Positions 27,120 to 35,263 of a stretch of 64,000 nucleotides of DNA are shown piece by piece. The stretch is from positions 5,722,353-5,786,352 of the forward strand of contig CP054936.1 of assembly GCA_013364255.1 (NCBI GenBank), read 5' to 3'. A model generated the notes under the pieces. It saw only the letters and a program-made list of their open reading frames with translations. It was not told the origin of the DNA and ran no database searches. A program made the translations under genes and the position numbers. The first letter of the stretch is position 1. Each line of letters begins with the position of its first letter. Source of the DNA: Streptomyces seoulensis. GTDB lineage: Bacteria > Actinomycetota > Actinomycetes > Streptomycetales > Streptomycetaceae.

Positions 27120-27428
27120 ATGGCGGGACAGAAGATCCGCATCCGGCTCAAGGCCTACGACCACGAGGTCATCGACTCCTCGGCGAAGAAGATCGTCGAG
27201 ACGGTGACCCGCACTGGTGCGTCGGTCGCGGGCCCGGTGCCGCTGCCCACTGAGAAGAACGTGTACTGCGTCATCAAGTCGCCGCACAAGTACAAGGACT
27301 CGCGCGAGCACTTCGAGATGCGCACGCACAAGCGCCTGATCGACATCCTCGACCCGACCCCCAAGACCGTTGACTCTCTGATGCGACTCGACCTCCCGGC
27401 CGGTGTCGACATCGAGATCAAGCTCTGA
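27120..27428 (+). CDS. rpsJ: 30S ribosomal protein S10
   Basis: S10 sits in the 30S head and, in E. coli, also joins transcription antitermination complexes. Product 102 aa, start MAGQKIRIRLKAYDHEVIDS, with the family IRLKAYDH and EMRTHKRLIDI segments intact. No clear Shine-Dalgarno is adjacent; the sequence before ATG is GGACTACGAAGTAGCC. First gene of the S10 operon; rplC starts 17 nt after the stop. Confidence 0.98.
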   Translation: MAGQKIRIRLKAYDHEVIDSSAKKIVETVTRTGASVAGPVPLPTEKNVYCVIKSPHKYKDSREHFEMRTHKRLIDILDPTPKTVDSLMRLDLPAGVDIEIKL

Positions 27429-27445
27429 GGGCTGGTGATCTGAGA

Positions 27446-28090
27446 ATGGCTAAGCAGATCAAGGGCATCCTGGGCGAGAAGCTCGGCATGACGCAGGTGT
27501 GGGACGAGAACAACCGCGTTGTTCCGGTCACCGTCGTCAAGGCCGGCCCCAACGTCGTCACCCAGGTCCGCACGAACGACGTCGACGGCTACGAGTCCGT
27601 CCAGATCGCGTTCGGCGAGATCGACCCGCGCAAGGTGAACAAGCCCCTCAAGGGCCACTTCGCCAAGGCCGACGTCACCCCCCGCCGCCACCTCGTCGAG
27701 ATCCGCACCGCGGACGCCTCCGAGTACACGCTGGGCCAGGAGATCTCCGCAGAGGTCTTCGAGGCGGGCGTCAAGGTGGACGTGACCGGCAAGAGCAAGG
27801 GCAAGGGCTTCGCCGGTGTCATGAAGCGTCACAACTTCAAGGGCCTCGGCGCCGGACACGGCACCCAGCGCAAGCACCGCTCGCCCGGTTCCATCGGTGG
27901 CTGCGCCACCCCGGGCCGCGTGTTCAAGGGCCTCCGCATGGCGGGTCGTATGGGCAACGAGCGGGTCACCACCCAGAACCTGACCGTCCACGCCGTTGAC
28001 GCGGAGAAGGGTCTGCTGCTCATCAAGGGCGCGGTTCCCGGTCCGAACGGCGGCCTCGTCCTGGTCCGCACCGCGGCCAAGGGGGCCTGA
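27446..28090 (+). CDS. rplC: 50S ribosomal protein L3
   Basis: L3 is an early-assembly 50S protein that contacts 23S rRNA near the peptidyl transferase centre. Length 214 aa is normal. The conserved core GKSKGKGFAGVMKRH and the following GHGTQRKHRSPGSIGGCATPGRVFKG-like stretch (20 residues or fewer contiguous are quoted) are intact. It starts 17 nt after rpsJ with a weak GA-rich site. Second gene of the S10 operon. Confidence 0.98.
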   Translation: MAKQIKGILGEKLGMTQVWDENNRVVPVTVVKAGPNVVTQVRTNDVDGYESVQIAFGEIDPRKVNKPLKGHFAKADVTPRRHLVEIRTADASEYTLGQEISAEVFEAGVKVDVTGKSKGKGFAGVMKRHNFKGLGAGHGTQRKHRSPGSIGGCATPGRVFKGLRMAGRMGNERVTTQNLTVHAVDAEKGLLLIKGAVPGPNGGLVLVRTAAKGA

Positions 28091-28098
28091 GGTAACCG

Positions 28099-28758
28099 AT
28101 GAGCACTGTTGACATCCTTTCGCCGGCGGGCGAGAAGACCGGTACCGTCGAGCTCCCCGCGGAGATCTTCGGCGTTGAGAAGATCAGCATTCCGCTGATC
28201 CACCAGGTCGTCGTCGCGCAGCTGGCCGCCGCCCGTCAGGGCACGCACAAGGTCAAGACCCGTGGCGAGGTCCGCGGCGGTGGCAAGAAGCCGTACCGCC
28301 AGAAGGGCACCGGCCGCGCCCGTCAGGGCTCGACCCGCGCGCCGCAGTTCGCCGGTGGTGGCGTCGTGCACGGTCCCGTGCCGCGCGACTACTCGCAGCG
28401 GACCCCGAAGAAGATGAAGGCCGCGGCCCTGCGCCACGCCCTCACCGACCGGGCCCGCCACGACCGCATCCACGTCGTCTCCGGCGTGGTCGAGGGCGAG
28501 ACCGCCTCCACGAAGGCCGCCCGGACGCTGTTCGGCAAGATCTCGGAGCGCAAGAACCTGCTCCTGGTCGTCGACCGCGCCGACGAGGCCGCGTGGCTGT
28601 CCGCCCGCAACCTGCCCCAGGTCCACATCCTGGAGCCGGGCCAGCTGAACACGTACGACGTTCTCGTCTCGGACGACGTGGTCTTCACCAAGGCCGCTTT
28701 CGAGTCCTTCGTCGCCGGCCCGAACAAGGCCAACGACACCGAAGGGAGCGAGGCCTGA
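28099..28758 (+). CDS. rplD: 50S ribosomal protein L4
   Basis: L4 lines the nascent-chain exit tunnel with a long loop. Product 219 aa; the tunnel loop TRGEVRGGGKKPYRQKGTGR near residue 55 is intact, showing no macrolide-resistance change. In E. coli L4 represses the S10 operon; whether that operates here is unknown. 8 nt after rplC; the last base overlaps the rplW ATG. Confidence 0.98.
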   Translation: MSTVDILSPAGEKTGTVELPAEIFGVEKISIPLIHQVVVAQLAAARQGTHKVKTRGEVRGGGKKPYRQKGTGRARQGSTRAPQFAGGGVVHGPVPRDYSQRTPKKMKAAALRHALTDRARHDRIHVVSGVVEGETASTKAARTLFGKISERKNLLLVVDRADEAAWLSARNLPQVHILEPGQLNTYDVLVSDDVVFTKAAFESFVAGPNKANDTEGSEA

Positions 28759-29177
28759 TGGCTACGCGTCACCCCTCCATCGCCTCGAAGGCCGCCAAGG
28801 CCGCCAAGGCCGCGCGCGTCGCCAAGGCGCGCCGTCACGCCGCCGAGGGCAAGAACACCGTCGAGACCCCGCTGAGCAAGTCGTACACGGACCCCCGTGA
28901 CGTGCTGCTCAAGCCGGTCGTCTCGGAGAAGAGCTACGCGCTCCTCGACGAGAACAAGTACACGTTCATCGTCGACCCGAACGCCAACAAGACCCAGATC
29001 AAGCAGGCCGTCCAGGCGGTCTTCGAGGTCAAGGTCACCGGGGTCAACACGATCAACCGCCAGGGCAAGCGCAAGCGCACCAAGAGCGGCTTCGGCCAGC
29101 GCGCCGCCACCAAGCGCGCGATCGTGACCCTCGCCGAGGGCGACCGTATCGACATCTTCGGCGGTCCGACCGCCTGA
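28758..29177 (+). CDS. rplW: 50S ribosomal protein L23
   Basis: L23 sits at the exit tunnel and docks trigger factor and SRP. Product 139 aa, longer than E. coli L23 (100 aa) because of a basic Lys/Ala-rich extension of about 40 residues (SKAAKAAKAARVAKARRHA), a feature of actinobacterial forms. The core with DPRDVLLKPVVSEKSYAL and ANKTQIKQAV follows. ATG overlaps the rplD stop by 1 nt, so translation is coupled. Confidence 0.97.
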   Translation: MATRHPSIASKAAKAAKAARVAKARRHAAEGKNTVETPLSKSYTDPRDVLLKPVVSEKSYALLDENKYTFIVDPNANKTQIKQAVQAVFEVKVTGVNTINRQGKRKRTKSGFGQRAATKRAIVTLAEGDRIDIFGGPTA

Positions 29178-29229
29178 CGGCGGTCTGGAGCGTCCAGATT
29201 TCGGAATAGTTTCCGAGGACTGAGAGACA

Positions 29230-30066
29230 ATGGGTATCCGCAAGTACAAGCCGACGACTCCGGGCCGTCGTGGCTCCAGCGTCGCCGACTTCGTCGAGGT
29301 CACGCGGTCCACGCCGGAGAAGTCGCTGGTCCGCCCCCTGCACAGCAAGGGCGGCCGTAACAACGCCGGTCGTGTGACCGTTCGCCACCAGGGTGGCGGA
29401 CACAAGCGCGCCTACCGCGTGATCGACTTCCGTCGTCACGACAAGGACGGCGTGCCGGCGAAGGTCGCGCACATCGAGTACGACCCCAACCGCACCGCGC
29501 GCATCGCGCTGCTGCACTACGCCGACGGCGAGAAGCGCTACATCCTCGCCCCGCGCAACCTGCAGCAGGGCGACCGCGTGGAGAACGGTCCCGGGGCCGA
29601 CATCAAGCCGGGCAACAACCTGGCCATCCGCAACATCCCGGTCGGTACCACGATCCACGCGATCGAGCTCCGTCCCGGTGGCGGTGCCAAGTTCGCCCGC
29701 TCCGCCGGCGCCTCCGTGCAGCTGCTCGCGAAGGAGGGCACGATGGCCCACCTCCGCATGCCGTCCGGTGAGATCCGCCTGGTCGACCAGCGCTGCCGCG
29801 CCACGGTCGGCGAGGTCGGCAACGCCGAGCAGAGCAACATCAACTGGGGCAAGGCCGGCCGCAAGCGCTGGCTTGGCGTCCGCCCGACCGTTCGCGGTGT
29901 GGCGATGAACCCGGTTGACCACCCCCACGGTGGTGGTGAGGGCAAGACCTCCGGTGGTCGCCACCCGGTCAGCCCCTGGGGTCAGAAGGAAGGTCGTACT
30001 CGTGCTCCCAAGAAGGCGAGCAACAAGTACATCGTCCGCCGCCGCAAGACGAACAAGAAGCGCTAA
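29230..30066 (+). CDS. rplB: 50S ribosomal protein L2
   Basis: L2 is essential for subunit joining and peptidyl transferase function. Product 278 aa, the normal length. The signature region with RGVAMNPVDHPHGGGEGKTS near residue 220 is intact, including the conserved His. A GAGGACTGAGAG stretch precedes the ATG. Fifth gene of the S10 operon, 52 nt after rplW. Confidence 0.98.
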   Translation: MGIRKYKPTTPGRRGSSVADFVEVTRSTPEKSLVRPLHSKGGRNNAGRVTVRHQGGGHKRAYRVIDFRRHDKDGVPAKVAHIEYDPNRTARIALLHYADGEKRYILAPRNLQQGDRVENGPGADIKPGNNLAIRNIPVGTTIHAIELRPGGGAKFARSAGASVQLLAKEGTMAHLRMPSGEIRLVDQRCRATVGEVGNAEQSNINWGKAGRKRWLGVRPTVRGVAMNPVDHPHGGGEGKTSGGRHPVSPWGQKEGRTRAPKKASNKYIVRRRKTNKKR

Positions 30067-30078
30067 GGACGGGTTGAG

Positions 30079-30360
30079 ATGCCTCGTAGCTTGAAGAAGG
30101 GGCCTTTCGTCGACGACCACCTCATCAAGAAGGTGGACGTCCAGAACGAAGCCGGCACCAAGAACGTCATCAAGACCTGGTCCCGCCGCTCGATGATCGT
30201 CCCGGCGATGCTGGGCCACACGATCGCGGTGCACAACGGCAAGACCCACATCCCGGTGTTTGTCACCGAGTCCATGGTCGGCCACAAGCTCGGCGAGTTC
30301 TCGCCGACGCGCACCTTCCGGGGTCACGTCAAGGACGACCGGAAGTCGAAGCGCCGCTAG
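30079..30360 (+). CDS. rpsS: 30S ribosomal protein S19
   Basis: S19 lies in the 30S head next to S13 and contacts the A-site side of tRNA. Product 93 aa, starting MPRSLKKGPFVDDHLIKKV, with the family stretches RRSMIVPAMLGHTIAVHNG and SPTRTFRGH intact. It begins 12 nt after rplB. Confidence 0.98.
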   Translation: MPRSLKKGPFVDDHLIKKVDVQNEAGTKNVIKTWSRRSMIVPAMLGHTIAVHNGKTHIPVFVTESMVGHKLGEFSPTRTFRGHVKDDRKSKRR

Positions 30361-30404
30361 TCAGCGGGGTGTGAATGATCATGACAAACACTGAAGGGAC
30401 AACC

Positions 30405-30752
30405 ATGGAAGCCAGGGCCCAGGCGCGGTACATCCGCGTCACGCCCATGAAGGCCCGCCGCGTGGTGGACCTCATCCGTGGCATGGACGCCACGGAGGCT
30501 CAGGCGGTCCTGCGTTTCGCCCCGCAGGCCGCGAGCGTGCCGGTCGGCAAGGTGCTGGACAGCGCCATCGCCAACGCCGCGCACAACTACGACCACACCG
30601 ACGCCGACAGCCTCTTCATCTCCGAGGCCTACGTCGACGAGGGTCCGACCCTGAAGCGGTTCCGTCCGCGCGCCCAGGGCCGTGCCTACCGGATCCGCAA
30701 GCGGACCAGCCACATCACCGTGGTCGTCAGCAGCAAGGAAGGAACCCGGTAA
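30405..30752 (+). CDS. rplV: 50S ribosomal protein L22
   Basis: L22 reaches into the exit tunnel. I chose ATG at 30405, just behind GAAGGGAC, giving 115 aa and the family start MEARAQARYIRVTP. An in-frame ATG at 30375 would add ten poorly conserved residues. The tunnel hairpin (LKRFRPRAQGRAYRIRKRTS) is intact. The stop overlaps the rpsC ATG by 1 nt. Confidence 0.95.
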   Translation: MEARAQARYIRVTPMKARRVVDLIRGMDATEAQAVLRFAPQAASVPVGKVLDSAIANAAHNYDHTDADSLFISEAYVDEGPTLKRFRPRAQGRAYRIRKRTSHITVVVSSKEGTR

Positions 30753-31582
30753 TGGGCCAGAAGGTAAACCCGCACGGGTTCCGGCTCGGCATCACCACCG
30801 ACTTCAAGTCGCGTTGGTACGCCGACAAGCTGTACAAGGACTACGTCAAGGAAGACGTCGCCATCCGTCGGATGATGACGTCCGGCATGGAGCGCGCCGG
30901 CATCTCCAAGGTGGAGATCGAGCGCACCCGTGACCGCGTGCGGGTGGACATCCACACCGCTCGTCCGGGCATCGTGATCGGCCGCCGCGGCGCCGAGGCC
31001 GACCGCATCCGCGGTGACCTCGAGAAGCTCACCGGCAAGCAGGTGCAGCTGAACATCCTCGAGGTCAAGAGCCCGGAGACGGACGCTCAGCTGGTGGCCC
31101 AGGCCGTCGCCGAGCAGCTGTCCTCCCGTGTCTCCTTCCGTCGTGCCATGCGCAAGAGCATGCAGGGCACGATGAAGGCGGGCGCCAAGGGCATCAAGAT
31201 CCAGTGCGGCGGCCGCCTCGGCGGCGCCGAGATGTCCCGCTCGGAGTTCTACCGCGAGGGCCGTGTGCCCCTGCACACGCTCCGCGCGAACGTGGACTAC
31301 GGCTTCTTCGAGGCCAAGACGACCTTCGGCCGCATCGGTGTGAAGGTCTGGATCTACAAGGGCGACGTCAAGAACATCGCCGAGGTCCGCGCCGAGAACG
31401 CTGCGGCCCGTGCGGGTAACCGCCCGGCCCGTGGCGGTGCCGACCGCCCGGCCCGTGGTGGCCGCGGTGGCGAGCGGCGCGGTCGCAAGCCGCAGCAGCA
31501 GTCGGCCCCCGCCGCCGAGGCCCCCAAGGCCGAGGCTCCGGCCGCTGCCGCTCCGGCTGAGAGCACCGGAACGGAGGCCTGA
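30752..31582 (+). CDS. rpsC: 30S ribosomal protein S3
   Basis: S3 forms part of the mRNA entry channel and its helicase site. The 276-aa product has an N-terminal KH domain (residues 38-106, RPGIVIGRRGAEADRIR) and a C-terminal S3 domain with VKVWIYKG. The last 60 residues are an actinobacterial low-complexity tail, Arg/Gly-rich then Ala/Pro/Glu-rich, probably disordered. ATG overlaps the rplV stop. Confidence 0.98.
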   Translation: MGQKVNPHGFRLGITTDFKSRWYADKLYKDYVKEDVAIRRMMTSGMERAGISKVEIERTRDRVRVDIHTARPGIVIGRRGAEADRIRGDLEKLTGKQVQLNILEVKSPETDAQLVAQAVAEQLSSRVSFRRAMRKSMQGTMKAGAKGIKIQCGGRLGGAEMSRSEFYREGRVPLHTLRANVDYGFFEAKTTFGRIGVKVWIYKGDVKNIAEVRAENAAARAGNRPARGGADRPARGGRGGERRGRKPQQQSAPAAEAPKAEAPAAAAPAESTGTEA

Positions 31583-31587
31583 CCGAC

Positions 31588-32007
31588 ATGCTGATCCCCC
31601 GTAGGGTCAAGCACCGCAAGCAGCACCACCCGAAGCGCCGTGGTCAGGCCAAGGGCGGTACGACGGTCGCGTTCGGCGAGTACGGCATTCAGGCCCTCAC
31701 GCCGGCGTACGTGACCAACCGCCAGATCGAGGCGGCCCGTATCGCGATGACCCGCCACATCAAGCGTGGTGGCAAGGTCTGGATCAACATCTACCCGGAC
31801 CGCCCGCTCACGAAGAAGCCTGCCGAGACCCGCATGGGTTCCGGTAAGGGTTCTCCGGAGTGGTGGATCGCGAACGTTCACCCGGGTCGGGTGATGTTCG
31901 AGCTGTCCTACCCGAACGAGAAGATCGCCCGTGAGGCGCTGACCCGTGCGGCCCACAAGCTGCCGATGAAGTGCCGGATCGTCAAGCGCGAGGCAGGTGA
32001 AGCGTGA
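31588..32007 (+). CDS. rplP: 50S ribosomal protein L16
   Basis: L16 helps place tRNAs in the A and P sites. Product 139 aa with the standard start MLIPRRVKHRKQHHPKRRG and conserved MGSGKGSPEWWIANVHPGR, whose Arg is in the region hydroxylated in some bacteria. It starts 5 nt after rpsC; its stop overlaps the rpmC ATG by 1 nt. Confidence 0.98.
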   Translation: MLIPRRVKHRKQHHPKRRGQAKGGTTVAFGEYGIQALTPAYVTNRQIEAARIAMTRHIKRGGKVWINIYPDRPLTKKPAETRMGSGKGSPEWWIANVHPGRVMFELSYPNEKIAREALTRAAHKLPMKCRIVKREAGEA

Positions 32008-32231
32008 TGTCGGCCGGTACCAAGGCGTCCGAGCTGCGCGAGCTGGGCAACGAGGAGCTTCTTGGCAAGCTCCGCGAGGCCAAGGAAGAGCTGTTCAACC
32101 TCCGTTTCCAGGCGGCGACGGGCCAGCTCGAGAACCATGGCCGTCTGAAGGCGGTCCGCAAGGACATCGCGCGGATCTACACCCTGATGCGCGAGCGTGA
32201 GCTGGGCATCGAGACGGTGGAGAACGCATGA
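32007..32231 (+). CDS. rpmC: 50S ribosomal protein L29
   Basis: L29 is a small two-helix protein at the exit-tunnel rim next to L23. Product 74 aa from ATG at 32007, with the family stretch ELRELGNEELLGKLREAKEE and NLRFQAATGQLEN. A GTG one codon upstream is a less likely start. It overlaps rplP by 1 nt and rpsQ by 4 nt (ATGA). Confidence 0.97.
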   Translation: MSAGTKASELRELGNEELLGKLREAKEELFNLRFQAATGQLENHGRLKAVRKDIARIYTLMRERELGIETVENA

Positions 32232-32512
32232 GCGAGAACAACGTGACTGAGCAGAGCACTGAGCGCAACGCCCGCAAGACGCGCGAGGGTTACGTCGTCA
32301 GCGACAAGATGGACAAGACCGTCGTCGTCGCCGTCGAGGACCGCGTCAAGCACGCGCTGTACGGCAAGGTCATCCGCCGTACCAACAAGCTCAAGGCGCA
32401 CGACGAGCAGAACGCCGCCGGCGTCGGTGACCGCGTCCTCCTGATGGAGACCCGGAAGCTGTCGTCCAGCAAGCACTGGCGTGTCGTCGAGATCCTCGAG
32501 AAGGCCAAGTAA
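32228..32512 (+). CDS. rpsQ: 30S ribosomal protein S17
   Basis: S17 is a primary 16S rRNA binder with an OB fold. Product 94 aa; the first 18 residues (Asn/Thr/Glu-rich) are a non-conserved extension and the core starts at REGYVVSDKMDKTVVVAVED. ATG overlaps the rpmC stop by 4 nt. Last gene of the S10 operon; the following spacer carries a strong hairpin. Confidence 0.98.
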   Translation: MSENNVTEQSTERNARKTREGYVVSDKMDKTVVVAVEDRVKHALYGKVIRRTNKLKAHDEQNAAGVGDRVLLMETRKLSSSKHWRVVEILEKAK

Positions 32513-32584
32513 GCAATTCCCGCAAGGGGATGGCTCAAGCAGGATTCCTGCGGGGCATCCCCCGCGGGACAGTTCCGCCAGGCT

Positions 32585-32613
32585 CCGGGGGCCGCTCGGT
32601 GAGCGGCCCCCGG
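32585..32613 (+). other. Strong hairpin at the S10-spc operon border
   Basis: A perfect 13-bp GC stem (32585-32597 with 32601-32613) with a GGT triloop. It lies in the 129-nt spacer between rpsQ and rplN and ends 17 nt before the rplN ribosome-binding site (AGGAG at 32631). There is no T tract. It could be a leaky terminator, an RNA-processing site or a protein-binding element. Confidence 0.8.
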
Positions 32614-32641
32614 GGAACCGGCAGACAAACAGGAGATAGAC

Positions 32642-33010
32642 GTGATCCAGCAGGAGTCGCGGCTGCGTGTCGCCGACAACACTGGTGCGAAGGAGATCCT
32701 TTGCATCCGTGTGCTCGGTGGCTCCGGTCGCCGCTACGCGGGTATCGGTGACGTCATCGTCGCCACCGTCAAGGACGCGATCCCCGGTGGCAACGTGAAG
32801 AAGGGTGACGTCGTCAAGGCGGTCATCGTTCGCACCGTCAAGGAGCGCCGCCGTCCGGACGGCTCGTACATCCGCTTCGACGAGAACGCCGCCGTCATTC
32901 TGAAGAACGACGGCGACCCTCGCGGCACCCGTATCTTCGGCCCCGTGGGCCGTGAGCTGCGCGAGAAGAAGTTCATGAAGATCATCTCCCTCGCGCCGGA
33001 GGTGCTGTGA
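32642..33010 (+). CDS. rplN: 50S ribosomal protein L14
   Basis: L14 lies at the subunit interface and binds L19 and the silencing factor RsfS. GTG start at 32642, 6 nt after AGGAG, giving the normal 122 aa with family start MIQQESRLRVADNTGAKEI and the end FMKIISLAPEVL. First gene of the spc operon; its stop overlaps an in-frame GTG of rplX. Confidence 0.98.
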   Translation: MIQQESRLRVADNTGAKEILCIRVLGGSGRRYAGIGDVIVATVKDAIPGGNVKKGDVVKAVIVRTVKERRRPDGSYIRFDENAAVILKNDGDPRGTRIFGPVGRELREKKFMKIISLAPEVL

Positions 33011-33012
33011 GC

Positions 33013-33336
33013 ATGAAGATCAAGAAGGGCGACCTGGTTCAGGTCATCACCGGTAAGGACAAGGGCAAGCAGGGCAAGGTCATCGCGGCCTACCCCCGCG
33101 AGGACCGCGTCCTGGTCGAGGGTGTCAACCGGGTCAAGAAGCACACCAAGGCCGGCCCGACCGCCAGCGGTTCCCAGGCCGGCGGCATCGTGACCACCGA
33201 GGCCCCGATCCACGTCTCCAACGTCCAGCTGGTCGTGGAGAAGGACGGCGACAAGGTCGTCACGCGCGTCGGTTACCGCTTCGACGAGGACGGCAACAAG
33301 ATCCGCGTTGCCAAGCGGACGGGTGAGGACATCTGA
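33013..33336 (+). CDS. rplX: 50S ribosomal protein L24
   Basis: L24 starts 50S assembly at 23S domain I. I chose the ATG at 33013 (107 aa) because the family begins MKIKKGDLVQVITGKDKGK. A GTG at 33007, overlapping the rplN stop (GTGA), would add two residues and is a real alternative, since GGAGG at 32998-33002 serves either. The KOW motif is intact. Its stop overlaps the rplE ATG by 1 nt. Confidence 0.95.
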   Translation: MKIKKGDLVQVITGKDKGKQGKVIAAYPREDRVLVEGVNRVKKHTKAGPTASGSQAGGIVTTEAPIHVSNVQLVVEKDGDKVVTRVGYRFDEDGNKIRVAKRTGEDI

Positions 33337-33893
33337 TGGCTACCACCACTGCCCCGCGTCTGAAGCAGAAGTACCGCGACGAGATCGCCGGCAAGCTGCG
33401 TGACGAGTTCAAGTACGAGAACGTCATGCAGATCCCCGGTCTCGTCAAGATCGTGGTCAACATGGGTGTGGGCGACGCCGCCCGCGACTCCAAGCTGATC
33501 GAGGGCGCCATCCGCGACCTCACCACGATCACCGGCCAGAAGCCGGCGGTCACCAAGGCCCGGAAGTCCATCGCGCAGTTCAAGCTGCGTGAGGGTCAGC
33601 CGATCGGTGCCCACGTCACGCTCCGTGGCGACCGCATGTGGGAGTTCCTGGACCGCACCCTGTCGCTCGCGCTGCCGCGCATCCGCGACTTCCGCGGCCT
33701 GTCCCCCAAGCAGTTCGACGGCCGTGGCAACTACACCTTCGGTCTCACGGAGCAGGTCATGTTCCACGAGATCGACCAGGACAAGATCGACCGCGTCCGG
33801 GGTATGGACATCACCGTGGTCACCACGGCGACCAACGACGCTGAGGGCCGCGCGCTCCTTCGTCACCTCGGCTTCCCGTTCAAGGAGGCGTGA
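33336..33893 (+). CDS. rplE: 50S ribosomal protein L5
   Basis: L5 binds 5S rRNA and contacts P-site tRNA. Product 185 aa; the conserved KIVVNMGVGDAARDSK and LTEQVMFHEIDQDK stretches are intact. ATG overlaps the rplX stop by 1 nt. It is followed by rpsZ after 5 nt. Confidence 0.98.
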   Translation: MATTTAPRLKQKYRDEIAGKLRDEFKYENVMQIPGLVKIVVNMGVGDAARDSKLIEGAIRDLTTITGQKPAVTKARKSIAQFKLREGQPIGAHVTLRGDRMWEFLDRTLSLALPRIRDFRGLSPKQFDGRGNYTFGLTEQVMFHEIDQDKIDRVRGMDITVVTTATNDAEGRALLRHLGFPFKEA

Positions 33894-33898
33894 GCGAG

Positions 33899-34084
33899 AT
33901 GGCGAAGAAGGCTCTGATCGCTAAGGCTGCTCGCAAGCCCAAGTTCGGTGTGCGTGGCTACACGCGCTGCCAGCGCTGCGGCCGTCCGCACTCCGTCTAC
34001 CGCAAGTTCGGCCTGTGCCGCGTGTGCCTTCGTGAGATGGCTCACCGTGGCGAGCTGCCGGGCGTGACCAAGAGCTCCTGGTAA
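33899..34084 (+). CDS. rpsZ: 30S ribosomal protein S14, zinc-binding type
   Basis: A 61-aa S14 of the short zinc-binding type. Two CxxC knuckles are visible (CQRCGRPH and CRVC), which hold a zinc ion, as in type Z S14. Streptomyces often carries a zinc-free S14 paralogue elsewhere for zinc starvation; this is the zinc-dependent form. It starts 5 nt after rplE and is followed by an unusually long spacer before rpsH. Confidence 0.96.
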   Translation: MAKKALIAKAARKPKFGVRGYTRCQRCGRPHSVYRKFGLCRVCLREMAHRGELPGVTKSSW

Positions 34085-34297
34085 CAGCCCACTTGGGTTG
34101 AAGCAGGACTCTCGGTAAGCAACCGGGGTCGGCAGGCGACCCATCCCCCATGCCTTAGGCTTGTGGGGTTGGGCGCCCGCCGCGCCCTAAACGACTTACT
34201 ACGCCGTAGGTCCACCGCGCCGCACCCGTCCCGTCTCGGATCGGGGAGAGGGATGGCGCACCAGGAAACCCCGGCGAGAGAGGCCGAAGGCCAATTC
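34085..34297 (+). other. Long structured spacer in the spc operon
   Basis: A 213-nt gene-free spacer between rpsZ and rpsH in an otherwise compact operon. It holds a GGGTCG/CGACCC hairpin (34126-34142) and a second stem-loop with CCCCA/TGGGG arms and inner GCC-TTA-GGC (about 34147-34169). No good promoter box was found. It may carry a regulatory RNA structure or the S8 control region. Confidence 0.5.
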
Positions 34298-34696
34298 ATG
34301 ACCATGACTGATCCGATCGCAGACATGCTTACGCGTCTGCGGAACGCGAACTCGGCATACCACGACTCCGTGACGATGCCGGCATCGAAGATCAAGTCGC
34401 ACATCGCGGAGATCCTCCAGCAGGAGGGCTTCATCACCGGCTGGAAGACCGAGGACGCCGAGGTCGGCAAGAACCTCGTCCTCGAGCTGAAGTACGGCCC
34501 GAACCGTGAGCGCTCCATCGCGGGCATCAAGCGGATCTCCAAGCCCGGTCTCCGGGTGTACGCGAAGTCCACCAACCTGCCCAAGGTGCTCGGTGGCCTC
34601 GGCGTGGCGATCATCTCCACGTCGCACGGTCTCCTGACCGACAAGCAGGCCGGCAAGAAGGGCGTGGGTGGGGAAGTCCTCGCCTACGTCTGGTAG
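34298..34696 (+). CDS. rpsH: 30S ribosomal protein S8
   Basis: S8 binds the 16S central domain; in E. coli it represses the spc operon. Product 132 aa from ATG at 34298 (MTMTDPIADMLTRLRNANSA), the usual Streptomyces start. The binding motif around STSHGLLTDKQA is present. rplF begins 24 nt after the stop with GGAGG. Confidence 0.98.
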   Translation: MTMTDPIADMLTRLRNANSAYHDSVTMPASKIKSHIAEILQQEGFITGWKTEDAEVGKNLVLELKYGPNRERSIAGIKRISKPGLRVYAKSTNLPKVLGGLGVAIISTSHGLLTDKQAGKKGVGGEVLAYVW

Positions 34697-34720
34697 CGGA
34701 AGGGAACGGAGGAAACAGCT

Positions 34721-35260
34721 ATGTCGCGTATTGGCAAGCTCCCCATCACGGTTCCCGCCGGCGTGGACGTCACCATCGACGGCCGTACGGTCAAGGTCAA
34801 GGGCCCCAAGGGCGAGCTGACCCACACCGTCGCCTCGCCGATCGAGATCGTCCGGGACGAGGACGGCGTTCTGAACGTCACCCGCCCGAACGACGAGCGT
34901 CAGAACAAGGCCCTGCACGGCCTGTCCCGCACGCTGGTGGCGAACATGATCACCGGCGTGACCCAGGGTTACGTGAAGAAGCTCGAGATCAGCGGTGTCG
35001 GTTACCGCGTGACGGCCAAGGGTTCGAACCTCGAGTTCGCTCTGGGCTACAGCCACCCGATCACCGTCGAGGCGCCCGAGGGCATCACCTTCAAGGTGGA
35101 GGCCCCCACCCGCTTCTCGGTCGAGGGCATCGACAAGCAGAAGGTCGGCGAGGTTGCGGCCAACATCCGCAAGCTGCGCAAGCCCGACCCGTACAAGGCC
35201 AAGGGTGTCAAGTACGAGGGCGAAGTCATCCGCCGCAAGGTCGGAAAGGCGGGTAAGTAA
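34721..35260 (+). CDS. rplF: 50S ribosomal protein L6
   Basis: L6 is a late-assembly protein near the factor-binding site. Product 179 aa; two L6 repeats are visible, with the C-terminal signature PDPYKAKGVKYEGEVIRRK near the end. ATG after ACGGAGG. rplR follows after only 3 nt. Confidence 0.98.
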   Translation: MSRIGKLPITVPAGVDVTIDGRTVKVKGPKGELTHTVASPIEIVRDEDGVLNVTRPNDERQNKALHGLSRTLVANMITGVTQGYVKKLEISGVGYRVTAKGSNLEFALGYSHPITVEAPEGITFKVEAPTRFSVEGIDKQKVGEVAANIRKLRKPDPYKAKGVKYEGEVIRRKVGKAGK

Positions 35261-35263
35261 GCC

